Assembly: GCA_964651335.1 (NCBI GenBank)
Contig: CAZYVT010000015.1
Coordinates: 7,527-71,526 of the forward strand
Origin: 2-02-FULL-66-14 sp964651335
GTDB taxonomy: Bacteria; Pseudomonadota; Gammaproteobacteria; Burkholderiales; SG8-39
Direction: 5' to 3'
Length of the DNA: 64,000 nt
Positions 56,147-64,000 of this stretch are shown piece after piece. How positions within the stretch are numbered: position 1 is the first letter of the stretch; each line of letters starts with the position of its first letter. The notes below the pieces were generated by a model. The model saw nothing but the letters and a program-made list of their open reading frames with translations, made no database searches and was not told the origin of the DNA. The translations under genes were made by a program, and so were the position numbers.

Positions 56147-57157
56147 ATGAAGATCTCCATTCTTGACGATTATCACGACACGCTTCGCACGCTCGACTGC
56201 TTCAAAAAGCTGGCAGGTCACGAGATCAGGGTCTGGACCGATCACGTCCAGGAAGTCGATGCGCTGGCGGCACGATTGCGGGATACCGAAGCACTGGTGC
56301 TGATCCGCGAGCGGACCGAGGTCCGCGCGCCGCTGCTCCGTCGACTGGACAAGCTCAGGCTCATCAGCCAGCGCAGCGTCTACCCGCACATCGACATCGA
56401 TGCCTGCACGCAACTCGGTGTCATTGTTTCGTCTAGCCAGCATCCGGGCACGCCGTCGTATGCTGCCGCGGAACTCACCTGGGCGCTGGTGCTTGCGGCG
56501 ATGCGCCAGGTTCCGCAGCAGATGTCCGCGCTCAAGGCGGGAAAGTGGCAGATTGGCGTCGGCCACGGCCTGCGCGGCAAGACCCTTGGAATCCATGGGT
56601 ACGGCAGGATCGGAAGCGTGGTCGCGGGTTATGGCAAGGCGTTCGGGATGAACGTATTGGTGTGGGCGCGCGAGGATTCACTCGAGCGGGCGCGAAGCGA
56701 CGGTTACGCAGTGGCGCCCGGCAAGGAGGCGTTCTTTTCCGAGTGCGATGTGCTTTCGCTCCACCTGCGCCTGGTCGAAGCAACGCGCGGCATCGTGACC
56801 GCGGGCGACCTTGCGCGGATGAAACCGACGGCCTTGCTGGTCAATACCAGCCGCGCTCCGCTGATCGAGCCGGGCGCATTGATTGCCGCCCTGACGGCCG
56901 GGCGTCCAGGAATGGCCGCTGTCGATGTCTATGAACAGGAGCCGCTGCTCGACACCCGCTATCCGTTGTTCGCGATGGACAACGTCGTGTGCACGCCGCA
57001 CATCGGGTATGTCTCGCGCGAGGAGTACGAAATTCAGTTTTCGGACATCTTCGACCAGATCGTTGCCTACGCCGGCGGCACGCCAATCAATGTCGTGAAT
57101 CCGAAGGTGCTGGAAGCCGCGAACAGACGCGATCAGGGAAACCGCGGAAAACAATAG
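56147..57157 (+). CDS. D-2-hydroxyacid dehydrogenase family protein
   Basis: A 336-residue NAD-dependent dehydrogenase. The cofactor motif is GKTLGIHGYGRIGSVVAGYGKAFGM. Catalytic residues are visible: Arg in LLVNTSRAPLIEPGAL, Glu in DVYEQEPL and His in NVVCTPHIGYVSREEYE. It probably oxidises or reduces a D-2-hydroxyacid; phosphoglycerate dehydrogenase specificity is not implied. Confidence 0.9.
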   Translation: MKISILDDYHDTLRTLDCFKKLAGHEIRVWTDHVQEVDALAARLRDTEALVLIRERTEVRAPLLRRLDKLRLISQRSVYPHIDIDACTQLGVIVSSSQHPGTPSYAAAELTWALVLAAMRQVPQQMSALKAGKWQIGVGHGLRGKTLGIHGYGRIGSVVAGYGKAFGMNVLVWAREDSLERARSDGYAVAPGKEAFFSECDVLSLHLRLVEATRGIVTAGDLARMKPTALLVNTSRAPLIEPGALIAALTAGRPGMAAVDVYEQEPLLDTRYPLFAMDNVVCTPHIGYVSREEYEIQFSDIFDQIVAYAGGTPINVVNPKVLEAANRRDQGNRGKQ

Positions 57158-57208
57158 AGACGTTCGAGCAAGGCGCGGTCATGGAAAGCGAATACCGCTC
57201 GAAAATCC

Positions 57209-57227
57209 TTTACACTGGACTTGTAAA
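57209..57227. promoter_or_regulatory. Inverted repeat before the secreted Gly-rich protein
   Basis: Arms TTTACA (57209-57214) and TGTAAA (57222-57227), 7-bp spacer, in an AT-rich patch of the 180-bp intergenic region. It overlaps a 20-codon frame MESEYRSKILYTGLVNST (57181-57243) that may be a remnant or chance. Role as an operator is inferred. Confidence 0.35.
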
Positions 57228-57336
57228 TTCAACGGCGGAATGACCTGCCCGCCGCGCCACTTGTCGGAGCTGGCTCGACTGGAGGTTTCGTCTCTAGTAC
57301 GGTTTGTGCTGCGGTGCCAACGGAAGGACCAACGCC

Positions 57337-57888
57337 ATGAAAACTCGCGCGCTCTGGGTGTTCCTCTCAAGTTTAGCTTTGCTCGCCCTTGCCAGTCCGG
57401 CCACGCTCGCGCAGCGCGGCGGTGGATACGGAGGCGGTCACGGTGGCGGCATGGGCGGGTACGGCAGCATGCCTTCCGGCACCCAGCCGGGCGGTCACGT
57501 CGGCTCGACGCCCTCGATGGGATCCAGCCGGCTGCCAGGCGCGCCTACAGGCGCCGAGCGGTCCATGGGCGGCGACCGCACTGGCGGTGGCAGGACGCCG
57601 GGCGAACTGCTTCAGCAAAATACCAGGCTCTCCGAGAACCTCGGCAAGGTGCTTCCGGCGGGAACGGACTTGCAAACCGCGGCTTCCGGTTTCAAGAACC
57701 TCGGCGAGTTCGTCGCTGCGGTGCACGTCAGCAACAACCTCGGCGTTCCGTTCGCCGACCTCAAGGCAAGGATGATGACAGGCGACAGCCTCGGTGACGC
57801 GATTCGCGCGCTCAGGCCCGACGCCGATGCGCAGATCGAGGCACGCAAGGCGCGTGCGCAAGCCGAGGATGACGTCGGGAAAAGCTAG
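57337..57888 (+). CDS. Secreted glycine-rich protein of unknown function
   Basis: A 183-residue protein. The start VFLSSLALLALASPATLAQ is a clear Sec signal peptide with likely cleavage after the Ala-x-Ala-type site near residue 25. It is followed by a Gly/Met/Ser-rich low-complexity segment (GGGYGGGHGGGMGGYG). The folded C-terminal part (about 85-170: LPAGTDLQTAASGFKNLGEF, NNLGVPFADLKARMM) is a pattern I have seen in other betaproteobacterial secreted proteins without a named function. GGAAGG lies upstream of the ATG. Confidence 0.75.
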   Translation: MKTRALWVFLSSLALLALASPATLAQRGGGYGGGHGGGMGGYGSMPSGTQPGGHVGSTPSMGSSRLPGAPTGAERSMGGDRTGGGRTPGELLQQNTRLSENLGKVLPAGTDLQTAASGFKNLGEFVAAVHVSNNLGVPFADLKARMMTGDSLGDAIRALRPDADAQIEARKARAQAEDDVGKS

Positions 57889-58038
57889 GACCTGGCGGCA
57901 CTAGCGCGCGAAGAGACGGTTCACTCGTTTGCTCCATTCGGCTTCGTCGGCGCACCAACGCTGCAGCGCGCCGACAGCGTGATTGAGTGAAGCCATGACC
58001 GTCTCGACGTTAACGCAATCGAGAGAGGGTCGCGCGCA

Positions 58039-60015
58039 GTGCGGCAGGTGAAGCGCGATCTGGCGTGTCTCGCTGTATGTTTAGTTTGTGCATGTGGCGA
58101 CGGCCCGAAGGTCAGCATCGACTACTCCGGGCCGATCGCCGAGTGGCGCGAATACGGCGGCGACAGGGCCGGCCTCAAGTACTCGCCGCTCACCCAGATC
58201 AATCGCGGGAATGTGAAGGCGCTCAAGGTGGCCTGGGAGCATCGCTCGGGCGATGTTTCCGACGGCAAGAGCGGGATCACCAAGACGACGTTTCAAGTGA
58301 CGCCGCTCGTCGTGGGGGACACGCTTTTTTACTGCACGCCCTTCAATCGCATCTTTGCGCTGGATGCCGAGACCGGGAAAGAGCGCTGGGTCTTCGATCC
58401 CGACTTGAAGACCAAGAAGCTCCCCCGTTATGCGTTCACGTGTCGCGGTGTGGCCTATTGGGCGGACCGTCAAGCGAATAGCGACTCGAACGCTGCCAAG
58501 GCGTGCGCCGAGCGGATTTTCGAAGGCACGATGGATTCCGAGCTGATCGCGGTTGACGCGAAGACCGGAACTCCGTGCGCTGATTTCGGCGGCAACGGCC
58601 GCGTCTCGCTGCGCGAAGGAATCGGGGCGGCCCCTGCCGGGGAATACTACGTGACCTCGCCGCCGCTTGCGTTACGCGACGTGGTGGTGGTCGGCGCCCT
58701 CGTCGCCGACGACTTTCGCACCGATGCGCCAGCCGGCGTGGTGCGCGCGTTCGATGCGCGTACGGGCGCATTGCGTTGGGCGTGGGACCCGGTTCCGCCG
58801 GGCTGGAAGGCTTCGCCCGAGGATCAGGCGTCGCGCCGGTATCAGCCGGGCACACCGAATGTCTGGTCGATCTTATCCGCCGACGAAGAGCGCGGCCTCG
58901 TGATTGCCCCGACCGGCAATGCCGCGCCTGACAGTTTCGGCGGCCTGCGCCGCGGCCTCGACCATTACGCGAGCTCGACCGTTGCACTGGATGCGAGCAC
59001 GGGCGAAGTGCGCTGGCATTTTCAGACCGTGCATCACGATCTCTGGGACTACGACGTCGCCTCGCAGCCAGCCCTGTTCCAGATTCCCGGCGTCGGCGGC
59101 GGCGTGCCGGCTGTGGCGCAGGCCACCAAGACCGGAAATATCTTCCTGTTGAATCGCGTTACCGGCGAACCACTTTATCCGGTGGAGGAGCGAGCCGTGC
59201 CGAAAGGCGATGTGCCGGGCGAGAACTATTCTCCGACGCAGCCTTTTGCAACCCATCCCCCGCCGCTGGCTCCGACGACCTTTGGAGCCAGCGATGCCTG
59301 GGGGATGACGTTCATCGATCGCGGCGATTGCAGGGAAAAGCTCTCGAAGCTGCGCGCCGAGGGCATCTTTACCCCGCCGTCGCTGCAAGGATCGTTGGAA
59401 TTTCCGGGACCGCTCGGCGGCGCGAACTGGGGCGGCGTGTCGATCGATCCCGTGAACGCGATCCTGTACGTGAACATGTCGCGCCTCGCCTGGGTTGTGC
59501 AACTCATACGGCGCGATGAGTACGACAAGATGGACAAGTCGAAGGTGGTGATTCCCAACAACCTTGGCCCGATGAAGGGCACGCCTCTTGCGGTGAAGCG
59601 CGGCCCGCTGCTCTCGAACTTCGGGATGCCGTGCGTCCCCCCGCCCTGGGGAACGGTCACTGCAGTGGATCTCAAATCCGGCAAAGTGCTTTGGGAAGAG
59701 ACGCTCGGCACTACGCGCGACAGGGCGCCGTGGCCCCTGTGGATAAAGTACGGTACCCCGAATCTGGGCGGCTCGATCGTGACCGCGGGCGGGCTGGTAT
59801 TCATCGCGGCGACGTCGGAAAAGACGATTCGCGCCTTCGATGCGAAGACCGGCGAAGAAGTCTGGCAACATCGCTTGCCGTTTACGGGTAACGCGACGCC
59901 CATGACCTATCGCGTTCGCAAGAACGGCAAGCAGTTCCTGGTGATTGCCGCGGGCGGACACGCCTTGACCAGGTCCGGCGATGCCCTCGTCGTGTTTGCG
60001 CTTCCGGGCGAATAG
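58039..60015 (+). CDS. PQQ-dependent dehydrogenase, glucose/quinate dehydrogenase type
   Basis: A 658-residue quinoprotein. GTG start, short hydrophobic leader with LVCACGDG that may be a lipobox (Cys at about 19). Beta-propeller repeats follow, with GGDRAGLKYSPLTQI, AETGKERWVFDP, PTGNAAPDSFGG, HHDLWDYDVASQPAL and the C-terminal YGTPNLGGSIVTAGGLVF and TGEEVWQHRLPFTGNATPMTY. These belong to the membrane glucose/quinate dehydrogenase group. It lacks the five-helix N-terminal membrane anchor of GcdA, so it should be periplasmic. Substrate unknown; PQQ genes are not in the window. Confidence 0.9.
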   Translation: MRQVKRDLACLAVCLVCACGDGPKVSIDYSGPIAEWREYGGDRAGLKYSPLTQINRGNVKALKVAWEHRSGDVSDGKSGITKTTFQVTPLVVGDTLFYCTPFNRIFALDAETGKERWVFDPDLKTKKLPRYAFTCRGVAYWADRQANSDSNAAKACAERIFEGTMDSELIAVDAKTGTPCADFGGNGRVSLREGIGAAPAGEYYVTSPPLALRDVVVVGALVADDFRTDAPAGVVRAFDARTGALRWAWDPVPPGWKASPEDQASRRYQPGTPNVWSILSADEERGLVIAPTGNAAPDSFGGLRRGLDHYASSTVALDASTGEVRWHFQTVHHDLWDYDVASQPALFQIPGVGGGVPAVAQATKTGNIFLLNRVTGEPLYPVEERAVPKGDVPGENYSPTQPFATHPPPLAPTTFGASDAWGMTFIDRGDCREKLSKLRAEGIFTPPSLQGSLEFPGPLGGANWGGVSIDPVNAILYVNMSRLAWVVQLIRRDEYDKMDKSKVVIPNNLGPMKGTPLAVKRGPLLSNFGMPCVPPPWGTVTAVDLKSGKVLWEETLGTTRDRAPWPLWIKYGTPNLGGSIVTAGGLVFIAATSEKTIRAFDAKTGEEVWQHRLPFTGNATPMTYRVRKNGKQFLVIAAGGHALTRSGDALVVFALPGE

Positions 60016-60032
60016 GTCTCGCGCCCTGAGCG

Positions 60033-60455
60033 TCACACCTCCCGCCCCGGCAACCTCGCCAACTGACAGCCATTGATCCGCCAGCGGCCGTCCGCCTGGC
60101 GCTGCATCGGATAGAGCGCGATCCACGCCCGCCCCTCGGCGTCGGTCATCTTCACCGGCTGAATGAATTCGCCGTCGACGATTGCCGGCTCTTCGAACTG
60201 CACGGTCTTCGGCTGGTACACGACCGGATAGGCCGTACGCACCATGTCGATGAACACTTCCGGCGTGCCGAACTGCGCCCGGATGCCCGTCGTTGCGAGC
60301 GAAAACGCGCGCGGCGCGTCGTCGCGCGCGAACGCATCGAGCTGCTCGGCGATCACGGCGCGGATGGCGAGCGCATCCTCGCGGGAGACCTCCTCGGCCT
60401 GTAATGAGGCGGCAACACCGAAGAGGAAAAGACCCAGCAGGAACGATCGGAGCAT
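60033..60455 (-). CDS. DUF4864-domain periplasmic protein
   Basis: A 140-residue protein with signal peptide (LLGLFLFGVAASLQA, about 6-20), then SREDALAIRAVIAEQLDAFARDDAPRAFSLATTGIRAQFG and EPAIVDGEFIQPVKMTDAEGRAWIALYPMQRQADGRW, the DUF4864 pattern. The fold resembles SnoaL-like proteins; function is unknown. It converges with the PQQ dehydrogenase. Confidence 0.85.
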   Translation of the reverse strand: MLRSFLLGLFLFGVAASLQAEEVSREDALAIRAVIAEQLDAFARDDAPRAFSLATTGIRAQFGTPEVFIDMVRTAYPVVYQPKTVQFEEPAIVDGEFIQPVKMTDAEGRAWIALYPMQRQADGRWRINGCQLARLPGREV

Positions 60456-60610
60456 GAACAAGTAGAGGACCTCCTGCGGGCTCGTCAGGGCGGGAGGAGT
60501 TGCGCGCGCCGGCCGATTGCAATCCCCATTTGACCGTTCCCCAGGCCCTGCCGTTCCCGGCGGCGAACGTTGCGGCGCGCGCGCGATCAAACCGCAAGAG
60601 AGGATCCCCC

Positions 60611-62731
60611 ATGAACGGCGTGGTTGCGCTGCCGGTGAAGAGAAAGGTGGAATTGATTGGCGTCGCGAGCGGAATCGGCGGTGCGGATGCGGCATGCGCC
60701 GAGGCGCCGGCGCGTCTCGCCGCGGAGGGCCTAGCCCTCACCTTGCGCGCGCGCGGGCTCGATGTCGCGTGGGGGCCGATTTTTGAAGGCGAGCGCAGCG
60801 CCACCGCAGCAGCCGCGGTGAGCCGCCTTTGCGGCCGCCTCGCCTCGCGCGTCACCGAAACGATCCGAGCCGGACGAGTCGCGTGCGTCCTCGGCGGCGA
60901 CCATACGTGCGCGGCAGGCACCTGGGCGGGCGCGGCACGCGCGCTCGCTGAACGGGGCCCTCTTGGCCTCATCTGGATAGACGCCCACATGGACAGCCAC
61001 ACGCCGCGAACGAGCCCGACGGGCCGCATGCACGGCATGACGCTCGCTGCGCTCCTTGGCCAGTGCGACGCGGAGTTCCCGGATCTCGGCCCGGCGCCGC
61101 TTGCCGCGCACAACGTCTGCCTTGTCGCCGTGCGCAGCTTCGAGCCGGACGAGGCCCGCTTGCTCGAGCGGCTCGGCGTGCGCGTATTTTTCATGGACGA
61201 GGTCTGGCAGCGCGGGATTGCCGCAGTGCTTGCCGACGCGCTCGAAATCGTGAAGGCGCACACCGCCGGGTTCGGCGTGACGCTTGACCTTGACGCGCTC
61301 GACCCGTTGGAAGCACCGGCAGTGGCGACCCCCGCGCCGGGCGGCCTGCGCGCCCGGACGCTGCTCGCTGCGCTCGCGCGGCTGTTGCAGGAACCCGCGT
61401 TGGTGGGATTCGAGCTCGCCGAGTACAGCCCGCGGCGCGACCGGGGCGGATGCACCGCACGGCTGATCGTGGAGCTGCTGAGCGCCGCACTCTCCGGCGG
61501 CTATGCCAGGCCCTGGTCCGCAGCGGAGGCGGAGACGGAATACGGCGCGCGCAATTATGATCCGCTGCCGATCGTCCTGGTGCGCGGCGAAGGCGCCTGG
61601 CTATGGGACGAGAACGGCCGGCGCTATCTCGACATGATGTCCGCCTACTCCGCGGTGAGCCACGGCCACGCGCATCCGCGCCTCGTCGCGGCGCTCACGG
61701 CACAGGCGCGAACGCTTGCCGTCACCTCGCGCGCGTTCCACAACGACCGTCTGCCGCGCTTTCTCGAACGGCTGTGCAAGCTGACCGGAATGGACCGTGC
61801 GTTGCCGGTGAACACGGGCCTGGAAGCGGTCGAAACTGCCCTCAAGGCGGCGCGCAGGTGGGCGCTCGAGGCGAAGGGCGTGCCCAAAGACGCGGCCGAG
61901 ATCATCGCTTGCGACGGCAACTTCCACGGCCGCTCGATTTCGATCCTCGCCATGTCCTCGGAACCTCAGTACCGGCGCGGCTTCGGCCCGTTCCCGCGCG
62001 GCTTCAGGAACGTCCCTTACGGCGACGCGGGGGCGCTCGAGCGGGCGATCACGCCAAACACCGCCGCGTTCCTCGTCGAGCCGATCCAGGGCGAAGGCGG
62101 AATCGTGCTGCCCCCCGAGGGCTATCTCGCGCAGTGTGCGCGGATCTGCGCGCGCGCCAACGTGCTTTTCATCGCGGACGAGATTCAGACGGGGCTCGGC
62201 AGGACCGGGAAATTCCTTGCCTGCGAGCATGAGCGCGTGAAGCCGGACGGGCTCGTCCTCGGCAAGGCGCTCGGCGGAGGGCTGCTGCCGGTTTCGGCGT
62301 TCCTCGCGCGCGAGGAAGTGATGCGCGTGTTTCGCCCCGGCGACCACGGCAGCACCTTCGGCGGCAATCCGCTCGCCGCAACCGTAGCGCTCGAGGCGCT
62401 CGATGTGGTCATCGACGAGCGGTTCCCGGAGCGCGCCGCGGAACTGGGCGCATACCTGCTCGACGCGCTGCGCTCCATCTCGAACCCGCTGGTGCGCGAC
62501 GTACGCGGCAAGGGCCTGCTCATCGGCGTCGAGCTGGACACGCGGCTCGTTCCGGCCCGCAAGGTCGCCGAGCGCCTCGCCGCGCATGGTGTCCTCACCT
62601 GCGCCACGCACGGCACGGTGATCCGCTTCGCGCCGCCGCTCGTGGTGACGCGCGAGGAGCTCGGCTGGGCGATCGGGCGCATCAAGCTCTGCTTCGACGA
62701 ACTCGGCCGCGGCATCCGCCACGCGGCTTAG
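60611..62731 (+). CDS. Arginase - ornithine aminotransferase fusion
   Basis: One continuous 706-residue frame. Residues 1-300 are a ureohydrolase with the di-manganese site GGDHT (95-99), DAHMD (124-128), DLDALDP (226-232) and AEYSP (Glu271). Residues 310-706 are a class-III PLP aminotransferase: EGAWLWDENGRRYLDMMSAYS, FIADEIQTGLGRTG (Asp523) and LGKALGGGLLP with PLP-Lys552. Together they convert arginine to urea and ornithine, then ornithine to glutamate semialdehyde. Joining them may channel ornithine. AGAGAGG upstream marks the start. The agreement of both active sites makes an assembly-made fusion unlikely. Confidence 0.92.
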   Translation: MNGVVALPVKRKVELIGVASGIGGADAACAEAPARLAAEGLALTLRARGLDVAWGPIFEGERSATAAAAVSRLCGRLASRVTETIRAGRVACVLGGDHTCAAGTWAGAARALAERGPLGLIWIDAHMDSHTPRTSPTGRMHGMTLAALLGQCDAEFPDLGPAPLAAHNVCLVAVRSFEPDEARLLERLGVRVFFMDEVWQRGIAAVLADALEIVKAHTAGFGVTLDLDALDPLEAPAVATPAPGGLRARTLLAALARLLQEPALVGFELAEYSPRRDRGGCTARLIVELLSAALSGGYARPWSAAEAETEYGARNYDPLPIVLVRGEGAWLWDENGRRYLDMMSAYSAVSHGHAHPRLVAALTAQARTLAVTSRAFHNDRLPRFLERLCKLTGMDRALPVNTGLEAVETALKAARRWALEAKGVPKDAAEIIACDGNFHGRSISILAMSSEPQYRRGFGPFPRGFRNVPYGDAGALERAITPNTAAFLVEPIQGEGGIVLPPEGYLAQCARICARANVLFIADEIQTGLGRTGKFLACEHERVKPDGLVLGKALGGGLLPVSAFLAREEVMRVFRPGDHGSTFGGNPLAATVALEALDVVIDERFPERAAELGAYLLDALRSISNPLVRDVRGKGLLIGVELDTRLVPARKVAERLAAHGVLTCATHGTVIRFAPPLVVTREELGWAIGRIKLCFDELGRGIRHAA

Positions 62732-62747
62732 AGCCGCGCGATCAGGG

Positions 62748-62795
62748 TCAAACTGTCGCCGCCCAGACGTCGACGCGTTCGACGAGAAGATCCAT
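62748..62795 (-). pseudogene. ACT-domain protein, 5' fragment
   Basis: A strong AAGGAGG stands 8 bases upstream of ATG at 62795; the frame reads MDLLVERVDVWAATV and stops. MDLLVxRVDVWAA is the characteristic start of ACT-domain amino-acid-sensing proteins. The homology ends at the joint and nothing more of the gene is present. Confidence 0.65.
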
Positions 62796-62847
62796 GGGAG
62801 ATCCTCCTTCGTCTCTACCCTTGCGCCCTGATCATTGTGCGCTTTTC

Positions 62848-62877
62848 TTGGCAATTCACCAGCCTTCGACTTACTAT
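62848..62877 (+). promoter_or_regulatory. Possible sigma70-type promoter for the CoA ligase
   Basis: TTGGCA (62848-62853) and TACTAT (62872-62877) are 18 bp apart in an AT-rich patch, 105 bp before the ligase start. Agreement with the consensus is moderate. Confidence 0.4.
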
Positions 62878-62982
62878 TTGCCTCCGCCATAAACGCAGGT
62901 CAATAATCGCGCTGGCCGTGCCTTTGCCGCGGGTCTCGAAATTCCCCGCGTCGGAGTCACGGAAAATCAAGGAGGAACCGTC

Positions 62983-64000
62983 ATGTCAGAAGACAAATCT
63001 CCGCCCCATGCCGCGGAGGAGGAGGAGACTGCCGATATCTCCGAGGCGCAGATCGCGGTGCATTGGCCGGAGGAGGCCTACTTCTCGCCGTCCAACCGGT
63101 TCATCGCGCAGGCCAATCTGGCGGACGCGGGCGTATTCGAGCGTTTTTCCCTCGACAGGTTCCCCGAGTGCTTCAAGGAGTTCGCGGACCTCCTCGACTG
63201 GTACAAGTACTGGGAGACGACGCTCGATACCGGCAACCCGCCCTTCTGGCGCTGGTTCGTCGGCGGCAGGATTAACGCGTGCTACAACTGCGTCGATCGC
63301 CACCTGGCGAAACACAAGAACAAGGCGGCGATCCATTTCGTGCCGGAGCCGGAGGACGAGGCGATCCAGCACATCACCTATCAGGAGCTTTTCGTCCGTG
63401 TCAACGAGTTCGCCGCGCTGCTGCGCGATTTCTGCGGCCTGAAGGCGGGCGACCGGGTGACGCTGCACATGCCGATGGTGGCGGAGCTGCCCATCAGCAT
63501 GCTCGCCTGCGCGCGGCTCGGCGTGATTCATTCGCAGGTGTTCAGCGGATTCAGCGGCAAAGCCTGCGCCGATCGCGTCTCGGATTCCGAGAGCCGGGTG
63601 CTGATCACCATGGACGCCTATTACCGCACCGGGAAGCTCCTCGACCACAAGGAAAAGGCGGACGTCGCGGTCGCCGAGGCCGCGAAGGACGGCCACCAGG
63701 TCGACAAGGTGCTCGTCTGGCAGCGCTACCCCGGCAAGAACTCGAGCCCGACGAAGCTCGTGGAGGGTCGCGACTTCATCGTCAACGATGAGCTCAAGAA
63801 GCACCGCGGCAAGCGGGTCGAGCCGGTGCAGATGCCGGCCGAGGCGCCGCTCTTCCTCATGTACACGAGCGGCACCACGGGGCGGCCCAAGGGCTGCCAG
63901 CACTCGATCGGCGGCTACCTCGCCTATGTGACGTGGACATCGAAAAACATCCAGGACATCCACCCCGAGGACGTCTACTGGTGCATGGCGGACATCGGCT
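62983..64000 (+). CDS. Acetate/propionate-CoA ligase-like (AMP-forming), partial
   Basis: 339 codons, open at the window edge. AAGGAGG 7 bases upstream fixes the start. ACS-like features are NPPFWRWFVGGRINACYNCVDRHL, GLKAGDRVTLHMPMVAELP, GVIHSQVFSGFS and the AMP-binding P-loop MYTSGTTGRPKGCQHS. The N-terminus is that of the acetyl-CoA synthetase family, which activates acetate or propionate via acyl-AMP. The C-terminal lid is outside the window. Confidence 0.88.
   Translation, partial: MSEDKSPPHAAEEEETADISEAQIAVHWPEEAYFSPSNRFIAQANLADAGVFERFSLDRFPECFKEFADLLDWYKYWETTLDTGNPPFWRWFVGGRINACYNCVDRHLAKHKNKAAIHFVPEPEDEAIQHITYQELFVRVNEFAALLRDFCGLKAGDRVTLHMPMVAELPISMLACARLGVIHSQVFSGFSGKACADRVSDSESRVLITMDAYYRTGKLLDHKEKADVAVAEAAKDGHQVDKVLVWQRYPGKNSSPTKLVEGRDFIVNDELKKHRGKRVEPVQMPAEAPLFLMYTSGTTGRPKGCQHSIGGYLAYVTWTSKNIQDIHPEDVYWCMADIG

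Noticed and set aside
57921..58118. Leftward frame containing LHSITLSARCSVG
   Set aside because: This resembles a spurious frame seen in many proteobacterial genomes, has no ribosome-binding site and overlaps the start of the PQQ dehydrogenase on the other strand.

Overview
The window is a GC-rich bacterial chromosome segment with no rRNA, no tRNA that I could recognise, no CRISPR array and no intact insertion sequence. Gene content suggests a betaproteobacterium (Burkholderiales- or Rhodocyclales-like): a PsrA-type regulator next to fadE/fadI/fadJ genes, a LivFGMH transporter, a CoxMSL-type molybdenum hydroxylase, TRAP permeases and a kynurenine pathway. This is an inference from gene families and base composition. 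A 100-N gap at 2921-3020 is flanked by an exact 55-bp repeat, so this is a draft assembly, probably a metagenome bin.

Region by region. 1-11.9 kb: start of mmsA (leftward), mnmC, a first toxin-antitoxin (TA) pair at the assembly gap, a leftward enoyl-CoA hydratase/lutB/lutA operon with a divergent IclR regulator, egtD, pbpG, an ATM1-type ABC exporter and an ADP-ribosylglycohydrolase. 11.9-19.7 kb: psrA with a near-perfect PsrA box, then fadE, fadI, fadJ, a thioesterase and an SDR, together a fatty-acid beta-oxidation unit. 19.7-28.3 kb: a GST, then a tightly coupled run kynA-kynU-dctQ-dctM-(lipoate ligase/hydrolase fusion)-rhomboid, then a Rieske oxygenase.

28.3-38.1 kb is the accessory heart of the window. 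It holds a large STAND-ATPase/BTAD regulator broken by a one-base frameshift, then four complete or near-complete TA modules, two decayed ones, an RTX calcium-binding protein with a 252-bp internal DNA repeat, and fragments of fimbrial, pseudopilin-like and SDR genes. In two places a TA-like cassette lies between a full gene and a second copy of only that gene's 3' end (BTAD regulator, 208 bp, about 97 % identical; SDR, about 235 bp, clearly more diverged).

38.1-51.7 kb: SDR and cyclase-family hydrolase, a hisD/SDR deletion scar, a three-subunit molybdenum hydroxylase, a complete branched-chain-amino-acid-type ABC transporter with its binding protein, an M24-family protein with a substituted metal ligand, a FmdB zinc ribbon and a LysR regulator. 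This looks like uptake and oxidation of a small organic acid or aromatic compound. 51.7-64 kb: membrane protein, an acyl-CoA dehydrogenase/phosphotransferase pair (ACAD10/11-like), a truncated CoA-transferase, EamA transporter, D-2-hydroxyacid dehydrogenase, a secreted Gly-rich protein, a PQQ dehydrogenase, DUF4864, an arginase-ornithine aminotransferase fusion, a truncated ACT-domain gene and the start of an acetyl-CoA-synthetase-like ligase that runs off the end.

Overall the genes describe a heterotroph living on fatty acids, amino acids and other organic acids. Several junctions show genes cut off just after their start codon, which points to deletion-driven genome erosion around the TA-rich region and elsewhere.
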